From positions 124,001-188,000 of the forward strand of contig NZ_VEXQ01000008.1 of NCBI RefSeq assembly GCF_006376615.1: a stretch of 64,000 nucleotides of DNA, written 5' to 3'. Shown piece by piece: positions 11,109 to 23,202 of this stretch. The notes beneath the pieces are model-generated. The model was given only the letters and a program-made list of their open reading frames with translations, had not been told where the DNA came from and did no database searches. Both the position numbers and the translations under genes were made by a program. The stretch comes from Buttiauxella sp. B2 (GTDB lineage: Bacteria > Pseudomonadota > Gammaproteobacteria > Enterobacterales > Enterobacteriaceae). Within the stretch, counting starts at the first letter, position 1; every line of letters begins with the position of its first letter.

Positions 11109-11117
11109 TTTAGAATC

Positions 11118-11163
11118 ATCCTCACTCCAACCCTCTCCTGTGGGAGAGGGTTGGAGTGAGGAT
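11118..11163. repeat. Perfect 21-bp inverted repeat between ypfG and tktB
   Basis: 21-bp stem (11118-11138 pairs with 11143-11163 without a mismatch) and the 4-base loop TGTG. The stem core is CCAACCCTCTCC. It lies between convergent genes and probably ends or stabilises both transcripts, although neither side has a clear T-run. It resembles a family of intergenic palindromes with a CCCTCTCC core seen in many enterobacteria, not a classical REP. Confidence 0.8.
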
Positions 11164-11176
11164 AAAGAGAGACTGA

Positions 11177-13174
11177 TTAAACCCCTAAAACTTTCTTCGC
11201 TTTTGCCACCACATTCTCAATGGTAAAGCCAAAGAACGGGAACAACTTATCGGCTGGTGCCGATTCCCCATAGGTCGTCATACCGACAATTGCCCCTTTC
11301 AAACCGACATATTTGTACCAGTAATCAGCAATACTTGCTTCTACAGCCACGCGAGCGGTGATATCTGAAGGTAAAACAGATTCACGATACGCTTCATCCT
11401 GAGCATCAAAAATATCGGTAGAAGGCAGCGAAACAACACGCACCTTATGGCCTTCCGCTGTGAGTTTATCCGCCGCCAGCACAGTAATTTCCATCTCTGA
11501 ACCTGTCGCGATAAGAATGACATCCGGCTTGCCGTCACTGTCTTTCAGGATATAACCGCCGCGGCTAATGGCTTTGACCTGTTGCGGGTTGCGTTCCATT
11601 TGCGCCAGATTCTGACGCGAAAGAATCAATGCCGTTGGGCCGCAATGTCGCTCAACTGCCGACTTCCACGCAACCGCTGCTTCAACCTGATCGCATGGGC
11701 GCCATGTACTGAAATTCGGTGTCATACGTAGACTGGCTAGTTGTTCTACAGCCTGGTGCGTTGGGCCATCTTCACCCAAACCGATCGAGTCATGGGTATA
11801 GACCATTATCTGTCGTGCTTTCATCAATGCAGCCATACGCGCCGCATTACGTGCGTATTCCACAAACATCAGGAAGGTTGCTGTATAGGGGACAAAGCCG
11901 CCATGGTGGGCTATCCCGTTGGCGATTGCCGTCATGCCGAATTCGCGCACGCCGTAGTGAATATAATTCCCGGCAATGTCTTCTTTAATCGATTTGGAAC
12001 CAGACCAGATTGTCAGATTGCTGGGTGCTAAATCGGCGGAACCGCCAAGCAATTCAGGCAGAAGTGGGCCGTAAATATTGAGTGCATTTTGCGATGCTTT
12101 ACGGGTAGCAATTTTTGCCGGGTTAGCCTGCAATTCCTCTATGTAATTCTGCGTGATTTCCTGCCAGTTTTCTGGCATCTCTCCGTGCATCCGGCGGTGG
12201 AACTGCGCACTCAACTCTGGATACTCTTTGGCATAGGCGGCGAATTTATCATTCCAGGCCGCTTCAGCTTTTTCACCTTTTTCTTTCGCATCCCAGGCGT
12301 GATAAATCTCTTTCGGGATTTCAAATGCCGGGTAATTCCAACCCAATTGCTTACGGGCGAGAGCCACTTCCTGTTCGCCCAACGCCGCGCCATGCGCCTC
12401 TTCTTTACCCGCTTTATTTGGCGAACCAAAACCGATAATAGTGCGGCAGATAATTAGCGAAGGCTTATCCTTCACGCTTTGCGCTTCCAGAATCGCCTTC
12501 TTCACCGCTTCTGGATCGTGTCCGTCAATTTCATGGACTACATGCCAGTGATACGCCTCAAAACGTTTGGCGGTATCGTCGGTAAACCAGCCTTTGGTTT
12601 CACCATCAATCGAAATGCCGTTGTGGTCATAGAAGCCGATTAATTTGCCAAGGCCAAGGGTGCCTGCCAGTGAGCAAACTTCATGAGAGATGCCTTCCAT
12701 CAGGCAGCCATCCCCCATAAATACATAGGAAAAGTGATCGACAATTTTATGGTTGGGGCGGTTAAATTGCGCCCCAAGTGTACGTTCGGCAATAGCCATG
12801 CCGACGGCATTGGCTAACCCCTGGCCAAGCGGTCCGGTGGTTGTTTCTACACCGGGCGTGTAACCAATTTCCGGATGGCCTGGGGTTTTGGAGTGTAACT
12901 GGCGGAAGTTTTTCAACTCCGACATCGGCAAGTCATACCCGCTCAGATGCAACAGGCTATAAAGCAGCATCGAGGCGTGGCCGTTGGACAGAATAAATCG
13001 GTCGCGGTTAGCCCAGGTGGGGTTCGTCGGGTTATGGTGCAAGAATTCGTTCCATAACACTTCGGCAATATCTGCCATCCCCATCGGTGCGCCAGGGTGG
13101 CCCGAATTCGCTTTTTGTACCGCGTCCATACTCAGGGCACGAATGGCATTAGCAAGCTCTTTACGAGATGACAT
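11177..13174 (-). CDS. tktB: Transketolase 2 (TktB)
   Basis: 665 residues, full length. The thiamine-diphosphate motif [24 protein letters not shown] lies around residues 154-185; the pyrimidine-binding and C-terminal domains follow. It transfers two-carbon ketol units in the non-oxidative pentose phosphate pathway. Placed 21 nt after talA on the same strand, which identifies it as the tktB paralogue, not tktA. The ATG is preceded by an SD-like GGAG. In E. coli the talA-tktB pair is RpoS-controlled. Confidence 0.95.
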   Translation of the reverse strand: MSSRKELANAIRALSMDAVQKANSGHPGAPMGMADIAEVLWNEFLHHNPTNPTWANRDRFILSNGHASMLLYSLLHLSGYDLPMSELKNFRQLHSKTPGHPEIGYTPGVETTTGPLGQGLANAVGMAIAERTLGAQFNRPNHKIVDHFSYVFMGDGCLMEGISHEVCSLAGTLGLGKLIGFYDHNGISIDGETKGWFTDDTAKRFEAYHWHVVHEIDGHDPEAVKKAILEAQSVKDKPSLIICRTIIGFGSPNKAGKEEAHGAALGEQEVALARKQLGWNYPAFEIPKEIYHAWDAKEKGEKAEAAWNDKFAAYAKEYPELSAQFHRRMHGEMPENWQEITQNYIEELQANPAKIATRKASQNALNIYGPLLPELLGGSADLAPSNLTIWSGSKSIKEDIAGNYIHYGVREFGMTAIANGIAHHGGFVPYTATFLMFVEYARNAARMAALMKARQIMVYTHDSIGLGEDGPTHQAVEQLASLRMTPNFSTWRPCDQVEAAVAWKSAVERHCGPTALILSRQNLAQMERNPQQVKAISRGGYILKDSDGKPDVILIATGSEMEITVLAADKLTAEGHKVRVVSLPSTDIFDAQDEAYRESVLPSDITARVAVEASIADYWYKYVGLKGAIVGMTTYGESAPADKLFPFFGFTIENVVAKAKKVLGV

Positions 13175-13195
13175 GTTTCACTCCGTTGTTGTCGT

Positions 13196-14146
13196 TCAAA
13201 TTTTGGCGGCGAGCAAATCTTCCAGTTTGCGTTGATCAATTGCGAACAAGCGGATGCCTTCAGCCAATTTTTCTACTGCCATTGGGTCCTGATTATGTTC
13301 CCAACGGAAGTCAGCTTCGCTAATAGGTTCCGGACGGCGGAATCCCTGCGAAGTAGGTACCAGTTTGCGTACTACGGGTTCATCGCTTTCCTGGAGCTGT
13401 TGCAGCAGGTTAGGCGCGATGGTCAAACGGTCGCAACCCACCAGCGCCAGAATTTGCTCGGTGCGACGGAAGCTCGCGCCCATCACAATGGTGCTGTAGT
13501 TATGCTGCTTAAAGTAATCATAGATATTGCGCACCGATTTGACGCCCGGATCTTCTTCAACCACATACGGGTCCATCGGCTTACGGGCTTGATACCAGTC
13601 ATAGATGCGCCCAACGAACGGTGAAATTAGGAAGACGCCTGCTTCAGCACAAGCTCGCGCCTGCGCAAAGGAAAACAGCAGCGTCAGGTTGCAGTCGATG
13701 CCTTCTTTTTGCAGTTCTTCTGCGGCACGAATACCTTCCCAGGTAGAAGCAAGCTTGATAAGAACTCTTGATTTATCAATGCCAAGTTCTTCATAAAGCG
13801 CAATCAGCTGGCGTGCTTTAGCAATACTTTTCTCTTTATCAAAAGAGAGGCGGGCATCTACTTCTGTCGAGACTCGCCCTGGGATGCTTTTCAGAATCTC
13901 TGCACCGAAATTAACCGCCAACTTGTCGCAGGCTTGTACGACTTGCTGTTCTTTCGCACCACCACGTTGTTTACCGTAAGCAATGGCATCATCAATGAGC
14001 GTTTGATAGTGCGCTAAACCCGCAGCTTTCAGTAATAGTGAGGGATTGGTTGTCGCATCAATAGGCTGGTAATGACGGATAGATTCAATGTCTCCACTGT
14101 CGGCAACAACGGTGGTGAATTTTTTAATGCTGTCTAACTGGCTCAT
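13196..14146 (-). CDS. talA: Transaldolase A (TalA)
   Basis: 316 residues from the ATG at 14146, which has the SD AAGGAGA upstream and gives the family N-terminus [18 protein letters not shown]; a longer frame would add 14 residues without support. The Schiff-base lysine is K131 in [12 protein letters not shown]. Other family motifs are [12 protein letters not shown] and [11 protein letters not shown]. It interconverts sedoheptulose 7-phosphate and glyceraldehyde 3-phosphate with erythrose 4-phosphate and fructose 6-phosphate. First gene of talA-tktB; divergent from maeB. Confidence 0.95.
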   Translation of the reverse strand: MSQLDSIKKFTTVVADSGDIESIRHYQPIDATTNPSLLLKAAGLAHYQTLIDDAIAYGKQRGGAKEQQVVQACDKLAVNFGAEILKSIPGRVSTEVDARLSFDKEKSIAKARQLIALYEELGIDKSRVLIKLASTWEGIRAAEELQKEGIDCNLTLLFSFAQARACAEAGVFLISPFVGRIYDWYQARKPMDPYVVEEDPGVKSVRNIYDYFKQHNYSTIVMGASFRRTEQILALVGCDRLTIAPNLLQQLQESDEPVVRKLVPTSQGFRRPEPISEADFRWEHNQDPMAVEKLAEGIRLFAIDQRKLEDLLAAKI

Positions 14147-14404
14147 GACTATCTCCTTGAAATACAGGGTGTAGCGCGAGTGCTCCATGTCACTCGCGAT
14201 AAGAATTCATCGTCGGCATAACTAAAAAGCATAGCAGATAGGCTTAGCATTGTTGTTAATGCCGAGTAACATAGTCGCCTTGATTTACTAACATTTCTCT
14301 CGGACATTGCTGATAGTATGGCGATGTTCAAAGTTTAGAGCGCGCACAAGCGTGATACTACGTGACCTTACCGACCCTTTAGAGTGATAAAAAGGAACGA
14401 AGAA

Positions 14405-16684
14405 ATGGATGAACAACTGAAGCAAAGTGCCCTCGATTTTCATGAATTCCCTACTCCCGGAAAAATTCAGGTATGCCCAACCAAACCGCTGGCGACTCAG
14501 CGTGACCTTGCGTTGGCCTACTCCCCGGGCGTTGCGGCACCTTGTCTTGAGATAGAAAAAGACCCACTTGCTGCTTATAAATACACGGCACGTGGCAACC
14601 TGGTCGGCGTTATTTCAAACGGCACTGCCGTTTTGGGACTGGGCAATATCGGTGCGCTGGCGGGCAAGCCAGTGATGGAAGGTAAGGGCGTTCTGTTCAA
14701 GAAATTTGCCGGTATCGACGTGTTCGATATCGAAGTTGATGAAATGGATCCCGACAAACTCATTGATGTGATTGCTGCCCTTGAGCCGACGTTTGGCGGC
14801 ATCAACCTTGAAGATATCAAAGCGCCAGAGTGTTTCTACATCGAGAAAAAACTGCGTGAGCGCATGAACATTCCTGTGTTCCATGACGATCAGCATGGTA
14901 CTGCTATCATCTGTACTGCTGCCGTACTTAACGGCTTGCGTGTTGTTGAGAAGAATATTTCAGATGTGCGCCTCGTCGTTTCTGGTGCGGGTGCATCCGC
15001 CATTGCCTGTATGAATCTGCTGGTGCAATTGGGGATTCAGAAGCACAACATCGTAGTCTGCGACTCCAAAGGCGTTATCTACAAAGGCCGTGAAGAAAAC
15101 ATGGCGGAAACCAAAGCCGCTTACGCGGTGGACGATAACGGTAAACGCACACTTGATGAAGTGATTGAAGGCGCGGATATCTTCCTTGGCTGTTCTGGCC
15201 CGAAAGCGATGAGCCAGGAAATGGTTAAGAAAATGGCTCGCTCACCGCTGATTCTGGCGCTGGCAAACCCTGAGCCAGAAATCCTGCCACCGCTGGCAAA
15301 AGAAGTGCGTCCGGATGCGATTATCTGTACCGGCCGCTCTGACTTCCCAAACCAGGTTAACAACGTGCTGTGCTTCCCGTTCATTTTCCGTGGCGCGCTG
15401 GATGTAGGTGCAACGGCGATTAACGAAGAGATGAAACTGGCGGCGGTTCACGCCATTGCTGAACTGGCTCACGCCGAGCAAAGCGATGTTGTCGCTTCTG
15501 CTTATGGTGAAGAAGAACTGACTTTCGGTCCTGAATACCTGATTCCAAAACCATTCGACCCGCGTCTGATTGTGCAGATTGCGCCAGCGGTTGCGAAAGC
15601 GGCGATGGATACCGGTGTGGCTACGCGCCCGATTAAGGACTTCGATGCCTACAGAGAAAAACTGACCGAATTCGTCTACAAAACTAACCTGTTTATGAAA
15701 CCTATCTTCTCTCAGGCGCGTAAAGATCCAAAACGCGTCGTGTTAGCGGAAGGGGAAGAAGCTCGTGTGCTGCATGCGACTCAGGAGCTGATCACGTTAG
15801 GTCTGGCGAAACCGATTCTGATTGGTCGCCCAGCGGTTATCGAAATGCGGCTGAAGAAACTTGGCCTGCAAATGCGTGCAGGTGTTGACTTCGAAATCGT
15901 GAATAACGAATCCGATCCGCGTTTCAAAGAGTACTGGAATGAGTACTACAACATCATGAAACGCCGTGGTATTACACAGGAACAAGCGCAGCGTGCGGTT
16001 ATCAGCAATACGACGGTTATCGGCGCAATTATGGTGCACCGTGGTGAGGCTGATGCCATGATTTGCGGCACTATCGGTGAGTACCATGAACACTTTGCCG
16101 TACTGGAAAAACTGTTCGGCTACCGCGAAGGCGTAAAAGCAGCGGGTGCCATGAACGCATTGCTGCTGCCAAGCGGCAACACCTTCATTGCAGATACTTA
16201 CGTTAATGACGATCCATCGCCAGAAGAGCTGACAGAAATTACCCTGCTGGCTGCGGAAACGGTGCGTCGTTTTGGTATCGAGCCGAAGGTCGCGCTGTTG
16301 TCGCATTCCAACTACGGTTCTTCGGATTCGAAAGCCGCTTGCAAAATGCGTAAAACGCTGGAGATGGTTCGCGAGCGTGCACCAGAGCTGGAAATTGACG
16401 GTGAGATGCATGGTGATGCAGCGCTGGTGGAAAGCATTCGTAACGAACGTATGCCAGACAGCCCGCTGAAAGGTTCGGCAAATATCCTGATCATGCCGAA
16501 CGTGGAAGCCGCTCGCATTAGCTACAACCTGTTGCGGGTTTCCAGTTCCGAAGGGGTGACCGTAGGGCCAGTATTGATGGGCGTGGCAAAACCGGTGCAT
16601 GTGTTAACACCGATTGCCTCTGTGCGTCGTATTGTGAATATGGTCGCGTTGGCAGTTGTTGAAGCGCAAACCGTTCCGCTGTGA
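14405..16684 (+). CDS. maeB: NADP-dependent malic enzyme MaeB (malic enzyme-phosphotransacetylase fusion)
   Basis: 759 residues starting [16 protein letters not shown], as in E. coli MaeB; the SD AAGGA lies upstream. Residues about 1-420 form the malic enzyme: [22 protein letters not shown], the HDDQHGTAI metal/substrate motif and the nucleotide fold [16 protein letters not shown]. From about 430 on there is a phosphotransacetylase-like domain ([30 protein letters not shown]) that is non-catalytic but regulatory in this family. It decarboxylates malate to pyruvate and makes NADPH. Ends 1 nt before the convergent hemF; no terminator lies between. Confidence 0.97.
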   Translation: MDEQLKQSALDFHEFPTPGKIQVCPTKPLATQRDLALAYSPGVAAPCLEIEKDPLAAYKYTARGNLVGVISNGTAVLGLGNIGALAGKPVMEGKGVLFKKFAGIDVFDIEVDEMDPDKLIDVIAALEPTFGGINLEDIKAPECFYIEKKLRERMNIPVFHDDQHGTAIICTAAVLNGLRVVEKNISDVRLVVSGAGASAIACMNLLVQLGIQKHNIVVCDSKGVIYKGREENMAETKAAYAVDDNGKRTLDEVIEGADIFLGCSGPKAMSQEMVKKMARSPLILALANPEPEILPPLAKEVRPDAIICTGRSDFPNQVNNVLCFPFIFRGALDVGATAINEEMKLAAVHAIAELAHAEQSDVVASAYGEEELTFGPEYLIPKPFDPRLIVQIAPAVAKAAMDTGVATRPIKDFDAYREKLTEFVYKTNLFMKPIFSQARKDPKRVVLAEGEEARVLHATQELITLGLAKPILIGRPAVIEMRLKKLGLQMRAGVDFEIVNNESDPRFKEYWNEYYNIMKRRGITQEQAQRAVISNTTVIGAIMVHRGEADAMICGTIGEYHEHFAVLEKLFGYREGVKAAGAMNALLLPSGNTFIADTYVNDDPSPEELTEITLLAAETVRRFGIEPKVALLSHSNYGSSDSKAACKMRKTLEMVRERAPELEIDGEMHGDAALVESIRNERMPDSPLKGSANILIMPNVEAARISYNLLRVSSSEGVTVGPVLMGVAKPVHVLTPIASVRRIVNMVALAVVEAQTVPL

Positions 16685-16685
16685 T

Positions 16686-18469
<1,784 letters not shown>

Positions 18470-18542
18470 GCGGCTAATTTTTTATCTTAAAAATTCTCGA
18501 TAGGCATTTATAGCGTATCGGCAATAGCTTAACGACTAGCAT

Positions 18543-18576
18543 TTTCTTGAAATGATTATCTTTTCATTTCAAGAAA
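18543..18576. repeat. Perfect 13-bp inverted repeat between amiA and ypeA
   Basis: TTTCTTGAAATGA at 18543-18555 pairs with TCATTTCAAGAAA at 18564-18576 across an 8-base loop. It lies in the divergent amiA/ypeA promoter region, about 75 bases before the amiA start and 98 before ypeA. It is AT-rich with no T-run on either side, so an operator is likelier than a terminator. No known regulator can be named. Confidence 0.7.
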
Positions 18577-18673
18577 TGAATGAGGCGTAAGTATGCCATT
18601 TTTTACCTGCTTTTGCGTTAATTGTCAGTTCCCGCCATAATCAGCTTTTTAGACCTTTCAGGTGGCTAATACC

Positions 18674-19099
18674 ATGGAAATACGTGTTTTTCGCCAGGAT
18701 GATTTCGAAGAAGTCATTACGCTTTGGGAACGCTGCGACTTACTGCGTCCGTGGAACGATCCTGAGATGGATATTGAACGCAAACTCAATCATGACGCAG
18801 ATCTTTTCTTAGTGGCTGAAGTGGGTGGTGAAGTGGTTGGCTCGCTAATGGGGGGCTACGACGGACATCGTGGTTCGGCTTATTACCTTGGCGTTCACCC
18901 CGAATTTCGCGGGCGTGGTATTGCCAATGCGTTGCTCAGCCGCCTTGAAAAAAAGCTAATTGCACGCGGCTGTCCAAAAATTCAGATCATGGTGCGTGAA
19001 GAAAACGAACTGGTAATTGGGATGTATGAACGCCTTGAGTATGAGCAGCAGGAAGTCATGCTACTCGGCAAGCGTCTAATTGAAGACCAAGAATATTAA
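18674..19099 (+). CDS. ypeA: YpeA, GNAT-family N-acetyltransferase
   Basis: 141 residues from the ATG at 18674 ([30 protein letters not shown]), with the SD AGGTGG about 9 nt upstream; a longer frame from a GTG at 18662 adds four residues and is less likely. The acetyl-CoA motif A is [18 protein letters not shown] and motif B is [22 protein letters not shown]. The substrate is not known to me. The stop overlaps the yfeZ start (TAATG), so ypeA, yfeZ and probably yfeY are cotranscribed. Confidence 0.93.
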   Translation: MEIRVFRQDDFEEVITLWERCDLLRPWNDPEMDIERKLNHDADLFLVAEVGGEVVGSLMGGYDGHRGSAYYLGVHPEFRGRGIANALLSRLEKKLIARGCPKIQIMVREENELVIGMYERLEYEQQEVMLLGKRLIEDQEY

Positions 19100-19545
19100 T
19101 GCCTTATCTGTATCCACCTTCAGATTACGATGCTCACGGTAATCTGAAAACACCCTTTATGTTCTGGTGCATCCTCCTGTTGCAGGCGCGAACCTGGTTT
19201 GTGTTGGTGTTGGCTGCGGCGTCTCGCCAGCAGGGCGATGCCATCCTGGGCGTGTTCTACCCTGACCGCGATAACTTTTGGTTTGGGTTATTGCCGGGCG
19301 TTCCTGCCGCACTGGCATTTATTCTCAGTGGTCGTCGTCATTTATATCCTCGATTATGGTCGGTCTGGCGCTGGGTATTAATTGCTGCGCAAGGGACGCT
19401 TTTGATCTGGCAACTGCTGCTGTTAGTGCAGGGTGAAGAGCTGACCGGCGTAACGCTGGCGCTGCTGATTGCCGATATCTTTGCTTTATGGTGGCTGTTT
19501 ACCAGCCGCCGCATTCGCGATTACTTCATCCTCAGCCGTGAATAA
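19099..19545 (+). CDS. yfeZ: YfeZ, DUF2919 inner-membrane protein
   Basis: 148 residues, mostly hydrophobic, with about four membrane segments (roughly 20-40, 55-75, 85-105 and 115-135) and a charged C-terminus. It starts at the ATG that overlaps the ypeA stop. It matches E. coli YfeZ in size and position. Function unknown. Confidence 0.88.
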   Translation: MPYLYPPSDYDAHGNLKTPFMFWCILLLQARTWFVLVLAAASRQQGDAILGVFYPDRDNFWFGLLPGVPAALAFILSGRRHLYPRLWSVWRWVLIAAQGTLLIWQLLLLVQGEELTGVTLALLIADIFALWWLFTSRRIRDYFILSRE

Positions 19546-19609
19546 CCTGGCACTTTTGGGAAAGTTTGCACTCCAAAGCGCGTATCCATGCTTAACAAAG
19601 GAATTTCTG

Positions 19610-20185
19610 ATGAAAACACTGCGCCTGATGTTGTTAGGCTTGCCACTGGTTCTGAGCGGATGTTCGACACTGTCATCCGTTAACTGGTCAGCGGCAAATC
19701 CCTTGAACTGGTTTGGTTCGTCGCTTGAAGTGAGCGAGCAGGGTGTAGGCGAATTAACTGCCAGCACGCCGATGGATGAAAAAACCGTCAGCAGTGCGCT
19801 GAACGATAACTACCGTTTGCGCAGTGGCATGAAGACTGACAATGGTGAAATCGTGCGTTTCTTTGAGGCGATGGACGACAAAACCGTGATGGTTATCGTC
19901 AATGGAGAAAAAGGTACCGTGAGCCGTGTCGATGTTATGGATAGCTCTATAAAAACCGATAGCGGTGTGAAAATTGGTACACCGTTTAGCGAGTTGTATA
20001 GCAAAGCGTTTGGTTCGTGCAGTAAATCCACGGGCGATGACAGCGCTGGTGTGGAATGCAAAGCACCAAACAGCCAACATATCAGTTATCTATTTAGCGG
20101 TGAGTGGCACGGCCCTGAAGGGTTAATGCCGTCTGACGACTCGCTCAAAAGCTGGAAAATTAGCAAAATTATTTGGCGTCGATAA
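19610..20185 (+). CDS. yfeY: YfeY, lipoprotein (DUF1131)
   Basis: 191 residues from the ATG at 19610, with the SD AAAGGAA 7 nt upstream. Lipobox LVLSGC with the lipidated cysteine at C18. The residue after it is Ser, so outer-membrane sorting by Lol is expected. The mature part is predicted soluble and periplasmic. Matches RpoE-dependent YfeY of E. coli in position and length. Function unknown; yfeX follows behind a terminator-like hairpin. Confidence 0.9.
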   Translation: MKTLRLMLLGLPLVLSGCSTLSSVNWSAANPLNWFGSSLEVSEQGVGELTASTPMDEKTVSSALNDNYRLRSGMKTDNGEIVRFFEAMDDKTVMVIVNGEKGTVSRVDVMDSSIKTDSGVKIGTPFSELYSKAFGSCSKSTGDDSAGVECKAPNSQHISYLFSGEWHGPEGLMPSDDSLKSWKISKIIWRR

Positions 20186-20251
20186 AAATTAGTCCCTGGT
20201 TTGCGTCTTCTCAATAAGGCGCAGCCGTAATTGGGTATCATAAGGGAATAA

Positions 20252-20280
20252 ACACCACGTAGAGTGGTGTGTTCTTTTTT
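20252..20280 (+). terminator. Terminator-like hairpin abutting the yfeX ribosome binding site
   Basis: Stem ACACCAC/GTGGTGT (20252-20258 and 20264-20270), 5-nt loop GTAGA, then GTTCTTTTTT. The yfeX SD AGGAGG starts at 20281, immediately after the T-run. It could end the ypeA-yfeZ-yfeY transcript, or act as an attenuator in the yfeX leader. Confidence 0.7.
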
Positions 20281-20290
20281 AGGAGGATTC

Positions 20291-21190
20291 ATGTCTCGTG
20301 TTCAAACTGGCATTCTGCCAGAACATTGTCGTGCTGCCGTTTGGCTGGAAGCGAGTTTTCAGGGCGATTTCGACGCTATTCGCCAGGGTTGCAAAACCTT
20401 TAATCAGTCACTGAGCGCTTTTCAGGATAAATTCCCTGATGCTAATTTAGGTGCGGTAGTGGCATTTGGCCATGACCTGTGGCGCGATTTAAGTGGTGGC
20501 GTTGGTGCAGAAGAACTGAAAAACTTTGCACCATTAGGTAAAGGCCTGGCACCGGCAACGCAACATGATGTGATGATCCACATTCTTTCTTTACGCCATG
20601 ATGTGAATTTTTCTGTGGCGCAAGCAGCACTTGCCGCGTTTGGCGACGCACTGAAAATCGAAGAAGAAGTTCACGGCTTCCGTTGGGTTGAAGAGCGTGA
20701 CCTGAGCGGTTTTGTCGATGGTACCGAAAACCCGCAGGGAGAAGAAACGCGCCGCGAAGTGGCCGTTATTAATGATGGTATTGATGCGGGTGGCAGCTAC
20801 GTGTTGGTTCAGCGCTGGGAACACAATCTCAAGCAACTTAATCGCATGAGCGTATCCGATCAGGAAATGATCATTGGCCGTACTAAAGAGGCTAATGAAG
20901 AAATTGATGGCGACGAACGTCCTGAAACTTCTCACCTGACTCGTGTTGATCTGAAAGAAAATGGCAAAGGCTTGAAGATTGTTCGCCAGAGTCTGCCATA
21001 CGGCACCGCCAGCGGTACACACGGCCTGTATTTCATCGCCTATTGTGCGCACCTGCATAATATCGAGCAGCAACTGCTGAGCATGTTCGGCGAAACCGAC
21101 GGTAAACGTGATGGTATGTTGCGTTTCACTAAACCGGTGACCGGCGGGTACTATTTTGCACCGTCGCTAGATAAGCTTTTAAGCCTGTAA
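20291..21190 (+). CDS. yfeX: YfeX, DyP-type heme peroxidase
   Basis: 299 residues from the ATG at 20291, preceded by a full SD AGGAGG with 4-5 nt spacing; longer frames run into the upstream hairpin. The DyP signature GFVDGTENP (catalytic Asp) is near residues 140-149, and the proximal heme His and Arg lie in the C-terminal half ([22 protein letters not shown]). YfeX is a cytoplasmic porphyrinogen/dye peroxidase; a claimed role in taking iron from heme is disputed. No signal peptide, as in E. coli. Confidence 0.95.
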   Translation: MSRVQTGILPEHCRAAVWLEASFQGDFDAIRQGCKTFNQSLSAFQDKFPDANLGAVVAFGHDLWRDLSGGVGAEELKNFAPLGKGLAPATQHDVMIHILSLRHDVNFSVAQAALAAFGDALKIEEEVHGFRWVEERDLSGFVDGTENPQGEETRREVAVINDGIDAGGSYVLVQRWEHNLKQLNRMSVSDQEMIIGRTKEANEEIDGDERPETSHLTRVDLKENGKGLKIVRQSLPYGTASGTHGLYFIAYCAHLHNIEQQLLSMFGETDGKRDGMLRFTKPVTGGYYFAPSLDKLLSL

Positions 21191-21198
21191 TATTCTTT

Positions 21199-21218
21199 GG
21201 CGCAGCGCTCGCTGCGCC
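21199..21218 (+). terminator. Hairpin after yfeX
   Basis: GGCGCAGCG-CT-CGCTGCGCC, a perfect GC-rich 9-bp palindrome 8 nt after the yfeX stop, followed by TGATTTCC. The T-run is weak, so termination may be partial. Confidence 0.55.
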
Positions 21219-21351
21219 TGATTTCCGTCTTATACCCCTTTCTTATTGCAAATCACCAAACGATATATAAAACCGTTACAACTTTGCTGCCTGTTATAAA
21301 TACACTGGTAACCATTAAGCATGACCGTTATCACATTTATAAGGGTGCCCA

Positions 21352-22368
21352 ATGGCCAAAACGTCCGTTAAAAAAGTCTGGAGCGCGATCGTTGTTTCCG
21401 CACTGCTGGCAGGTTCAGCCCATGCCACAGAACTGCTGAACAGCTCTTATGATGTGTCCCGCGAGCTATTTGCCGCCCTGAATCCAGCCTTCCAGAAACA
21501 ATGGGCGCAGGAAAATAATGGCGACAAGCTGGTGATTAAACAATCTCATGCCGGGTCATCAAAACAGGCGCTGGCGATTTTGCAGGGTTTAAAAGCAGAC
21601 GTTGTAACTTATAACCAGGTCTCTGATGTGCAAATCCTGCACGACAAAGGCCAGCTTATCCCAGCCGATTGGCAGACTCGCTTGCCGAACAACAGCTCAC
21701 CGTTTTATTCCACCATGGCGTTTCTGGTGCGCAAAGGTAACCCGAAGAATATCCACGACTGGAGTGATTTGGTTCGCCCGGACGTAAAACTGGTTTTCCC
21801 GAATCCCAAAACCTCCGGTAATGCGCGTTATACCTATCTGGGTGCATGGGGTGCGGCAAATAAAGCTGACGGCGGCGATAAAGCCAAAACCGAGCAGTTT
21901 ATGACGCAGTTTCTGAAAAACGTTGAAGTGTTCGATACCGGCGGTCGCGGCGCGACAACCACTTTCGTTGAACGTGGTTTGGGGGATGTGCTGATTAGCT
22001 TTGAATCTGAAGTGAACAACATCCGTAATCAATACGCTAAAGACGGCTACGAAGTGGTGGTGCCGAAGGTCAATATTCTTGCAGAATTCCCGGTGGCCTG
22101 GGTGGATAAAAACGTCAAAGCCAACGGCACTGAAAAAGCAGCAAAAGAGTATCTGAACTTCCTGTACAGCCCCGCGGCGCAGACCATCATCACGGATTAT
22201 TACTATCGTGTGAATAACCCACAAGTGATGGAAAAACTGAAGGATAAATTCCCGCAGGTTGACTTGTTCCGCGTGGAAGATGAATTCGGCGGTTGGCCGG
22301 AAGCGATGAAAACCCATTTTGCCAGTGGTGGTGAGTTCGACAAGCTGGTTGCGGCGGGGCACAAGTAA
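21352..22368 (+). CDS. cysP: Thiosulfate-binding periplasmic protein CysP
   Basis: 338 residues with a Sec signal peptide (cleavage near SAHA-TELLN). Substrate-binding protein of the sulfate/thiosulfate family: [36 protein letters not shown] and [22 protein letters not shown]. It delivers thiosulfate to the CysUWA transporter. The SD AAGGG stands 7 nt before the ATG. The 160 nt upstream hold AT-rich sequence expected to contain the CysB-activated promoter; I could not assign it precisely. cysU starts at the next base after the stop. Confidence 0.96.
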   Translation: MAKTSVKKVWSAIVVSALLAGSAHATELLNSSYDVSRELFAALNPAFQKQWAQENNGDKLVIKQSHAGSSKQALAILQGLKADVVTYNQVSDVQILHDKGQLIPADWQTRLPNNSSPFYSTMAFLVRKGNPKNIHDWSDLVRPDVKLVFPNPKTSGNARYTYLGAWGAANKADGGDKAKTEQFMTQFLKNVEVFDTGGRGATTTFVERGLGDVLISFESEVNNIRNQYAKDGYEVVVPKVNILAEFPVAWVDKNVKANGTEKAAKEYLNFLYSPAAQTIITDYYYRVNNPQVMEKLKDKFPQVDLFRVEDEFGGWPEAMKTHFASGGEFDKLVAAGHK

Positions 22369-23202
22369 ATGTTAGCGGTTTCTACCAAACGCGTGCTGCC
22401 GGGCTTTACCTTAAGCCTTGGCACCAGTTTGCTGTTTGTCTGCTTGATTTTACTGCTGCCACTCAGCGCGTTGGTGATGCAATTGTCACAGATGACGCTG
22501 GCGCAATATTGGGAAGTGATCACCAATCCACAGGTTGTGGCCGCGTATAAAGTGACGCTGCTGTCTGCGGGTGTGGCATCAATATTCAATGGTTTCTTTG
22601 GCATGTTGATGGCATGGATTCTAACGCGTTATCAGTTTCCTGGCCGTAGCCTGCTTGATGCTTTGATGGATTTACCATTCGCATTGCCAACGGCTGTTGC
22701 CGGTTTAACGCTTGCAGGGCTGTTCTCAGTTAACGGTTGGTACGGTGAATGGTTGGCACAGTTTGGCATTAAGGTGACGTACACCTGGCTCGGTATCGCG
22801 GTGGCTATGGCGTTTACCAGCATCCCATTTGTGGTGCGCACCATTCAGCCCGTGCTTGAAGAACTGGGCCCAGAATATGAAGAAGCAGCAGAAACCCTGG
22901 GTGCTACGCGCTGGCAGAGTTTCCGCCGCGTGATTTTACCTGAGCTTTCTCCGGCATTAATGGCGGGTGTGGCGTTGTCATTCACTCGCAGTCTGGGGGA
23001 ATTTGGTGCGGTTATTTTTATCGCCGGTAATATCGCCTGGAAAACCGAAGTGACGTCGCTGATGATTTTTGTACGCTTGCAGGAGTTTGATTATCCGGCA
23101 GCCAGCGCGATTGCCTCGGTGATTCTTGCCGCTTCACTGCTGTTGCTGTTTACCATTAACACCTTGCAGAGTCGCTTTGGTCGGCGTGTGGTAGGTCACT
23201 GA
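22369..23202 (+). CDS. cysU: Sulfate/thiosulfate ABC transporter permease CysU (CysT)
   Basis: 277 residues, six predicted membrane helices, with the ABC-permease EAA loop EEAAETLGATRWQSFRRVILPEL (about 180-202). With CysW it forms the membrane channel. It begins directly after the cysP stop and its stop overlaps the cysW start (TGATG), which implies translational coupling. Same length as in E. coli. Confidence 0.96.
   Translation: MLAVSTKRVLPGFTLSLGTSLLFVCLILLLPLSALVMQLSQMTLAQYWEVITNPQVVAAYKVTLLSAGVASIFNGFFGMLMAWILTRYQFPGRSLLDALMDLPFALPTAVAGLTLAGLFSVNGWYGEWLAQFGIKVTYTWLGIAVAMAFTSIPFVVRTIQPVLEELGPEYEEAAETLGATRWQSFRRVILPELSPALMAGVALSFTRSLGEFGAVIFIAGNIAWKTEVTSLMIFVRLQEFDYPAASAIASVILAASLLLLFTINTLQSRFGRRVVGH

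Noticed and set aside
15797-16600. 267-codon minus-strand frame opposite maeB
   Set aside because: Long antisense frames arise from the codon bias of the real gene. Composition (many His, Phe, Arg, Gln) is that of a reversed frame and it has no family features.
21697-22362. 221-codon minus-strand frame opposite cysP
   Set aside because: Shadow of cysP codon use; no promoter, SD or family likeness.
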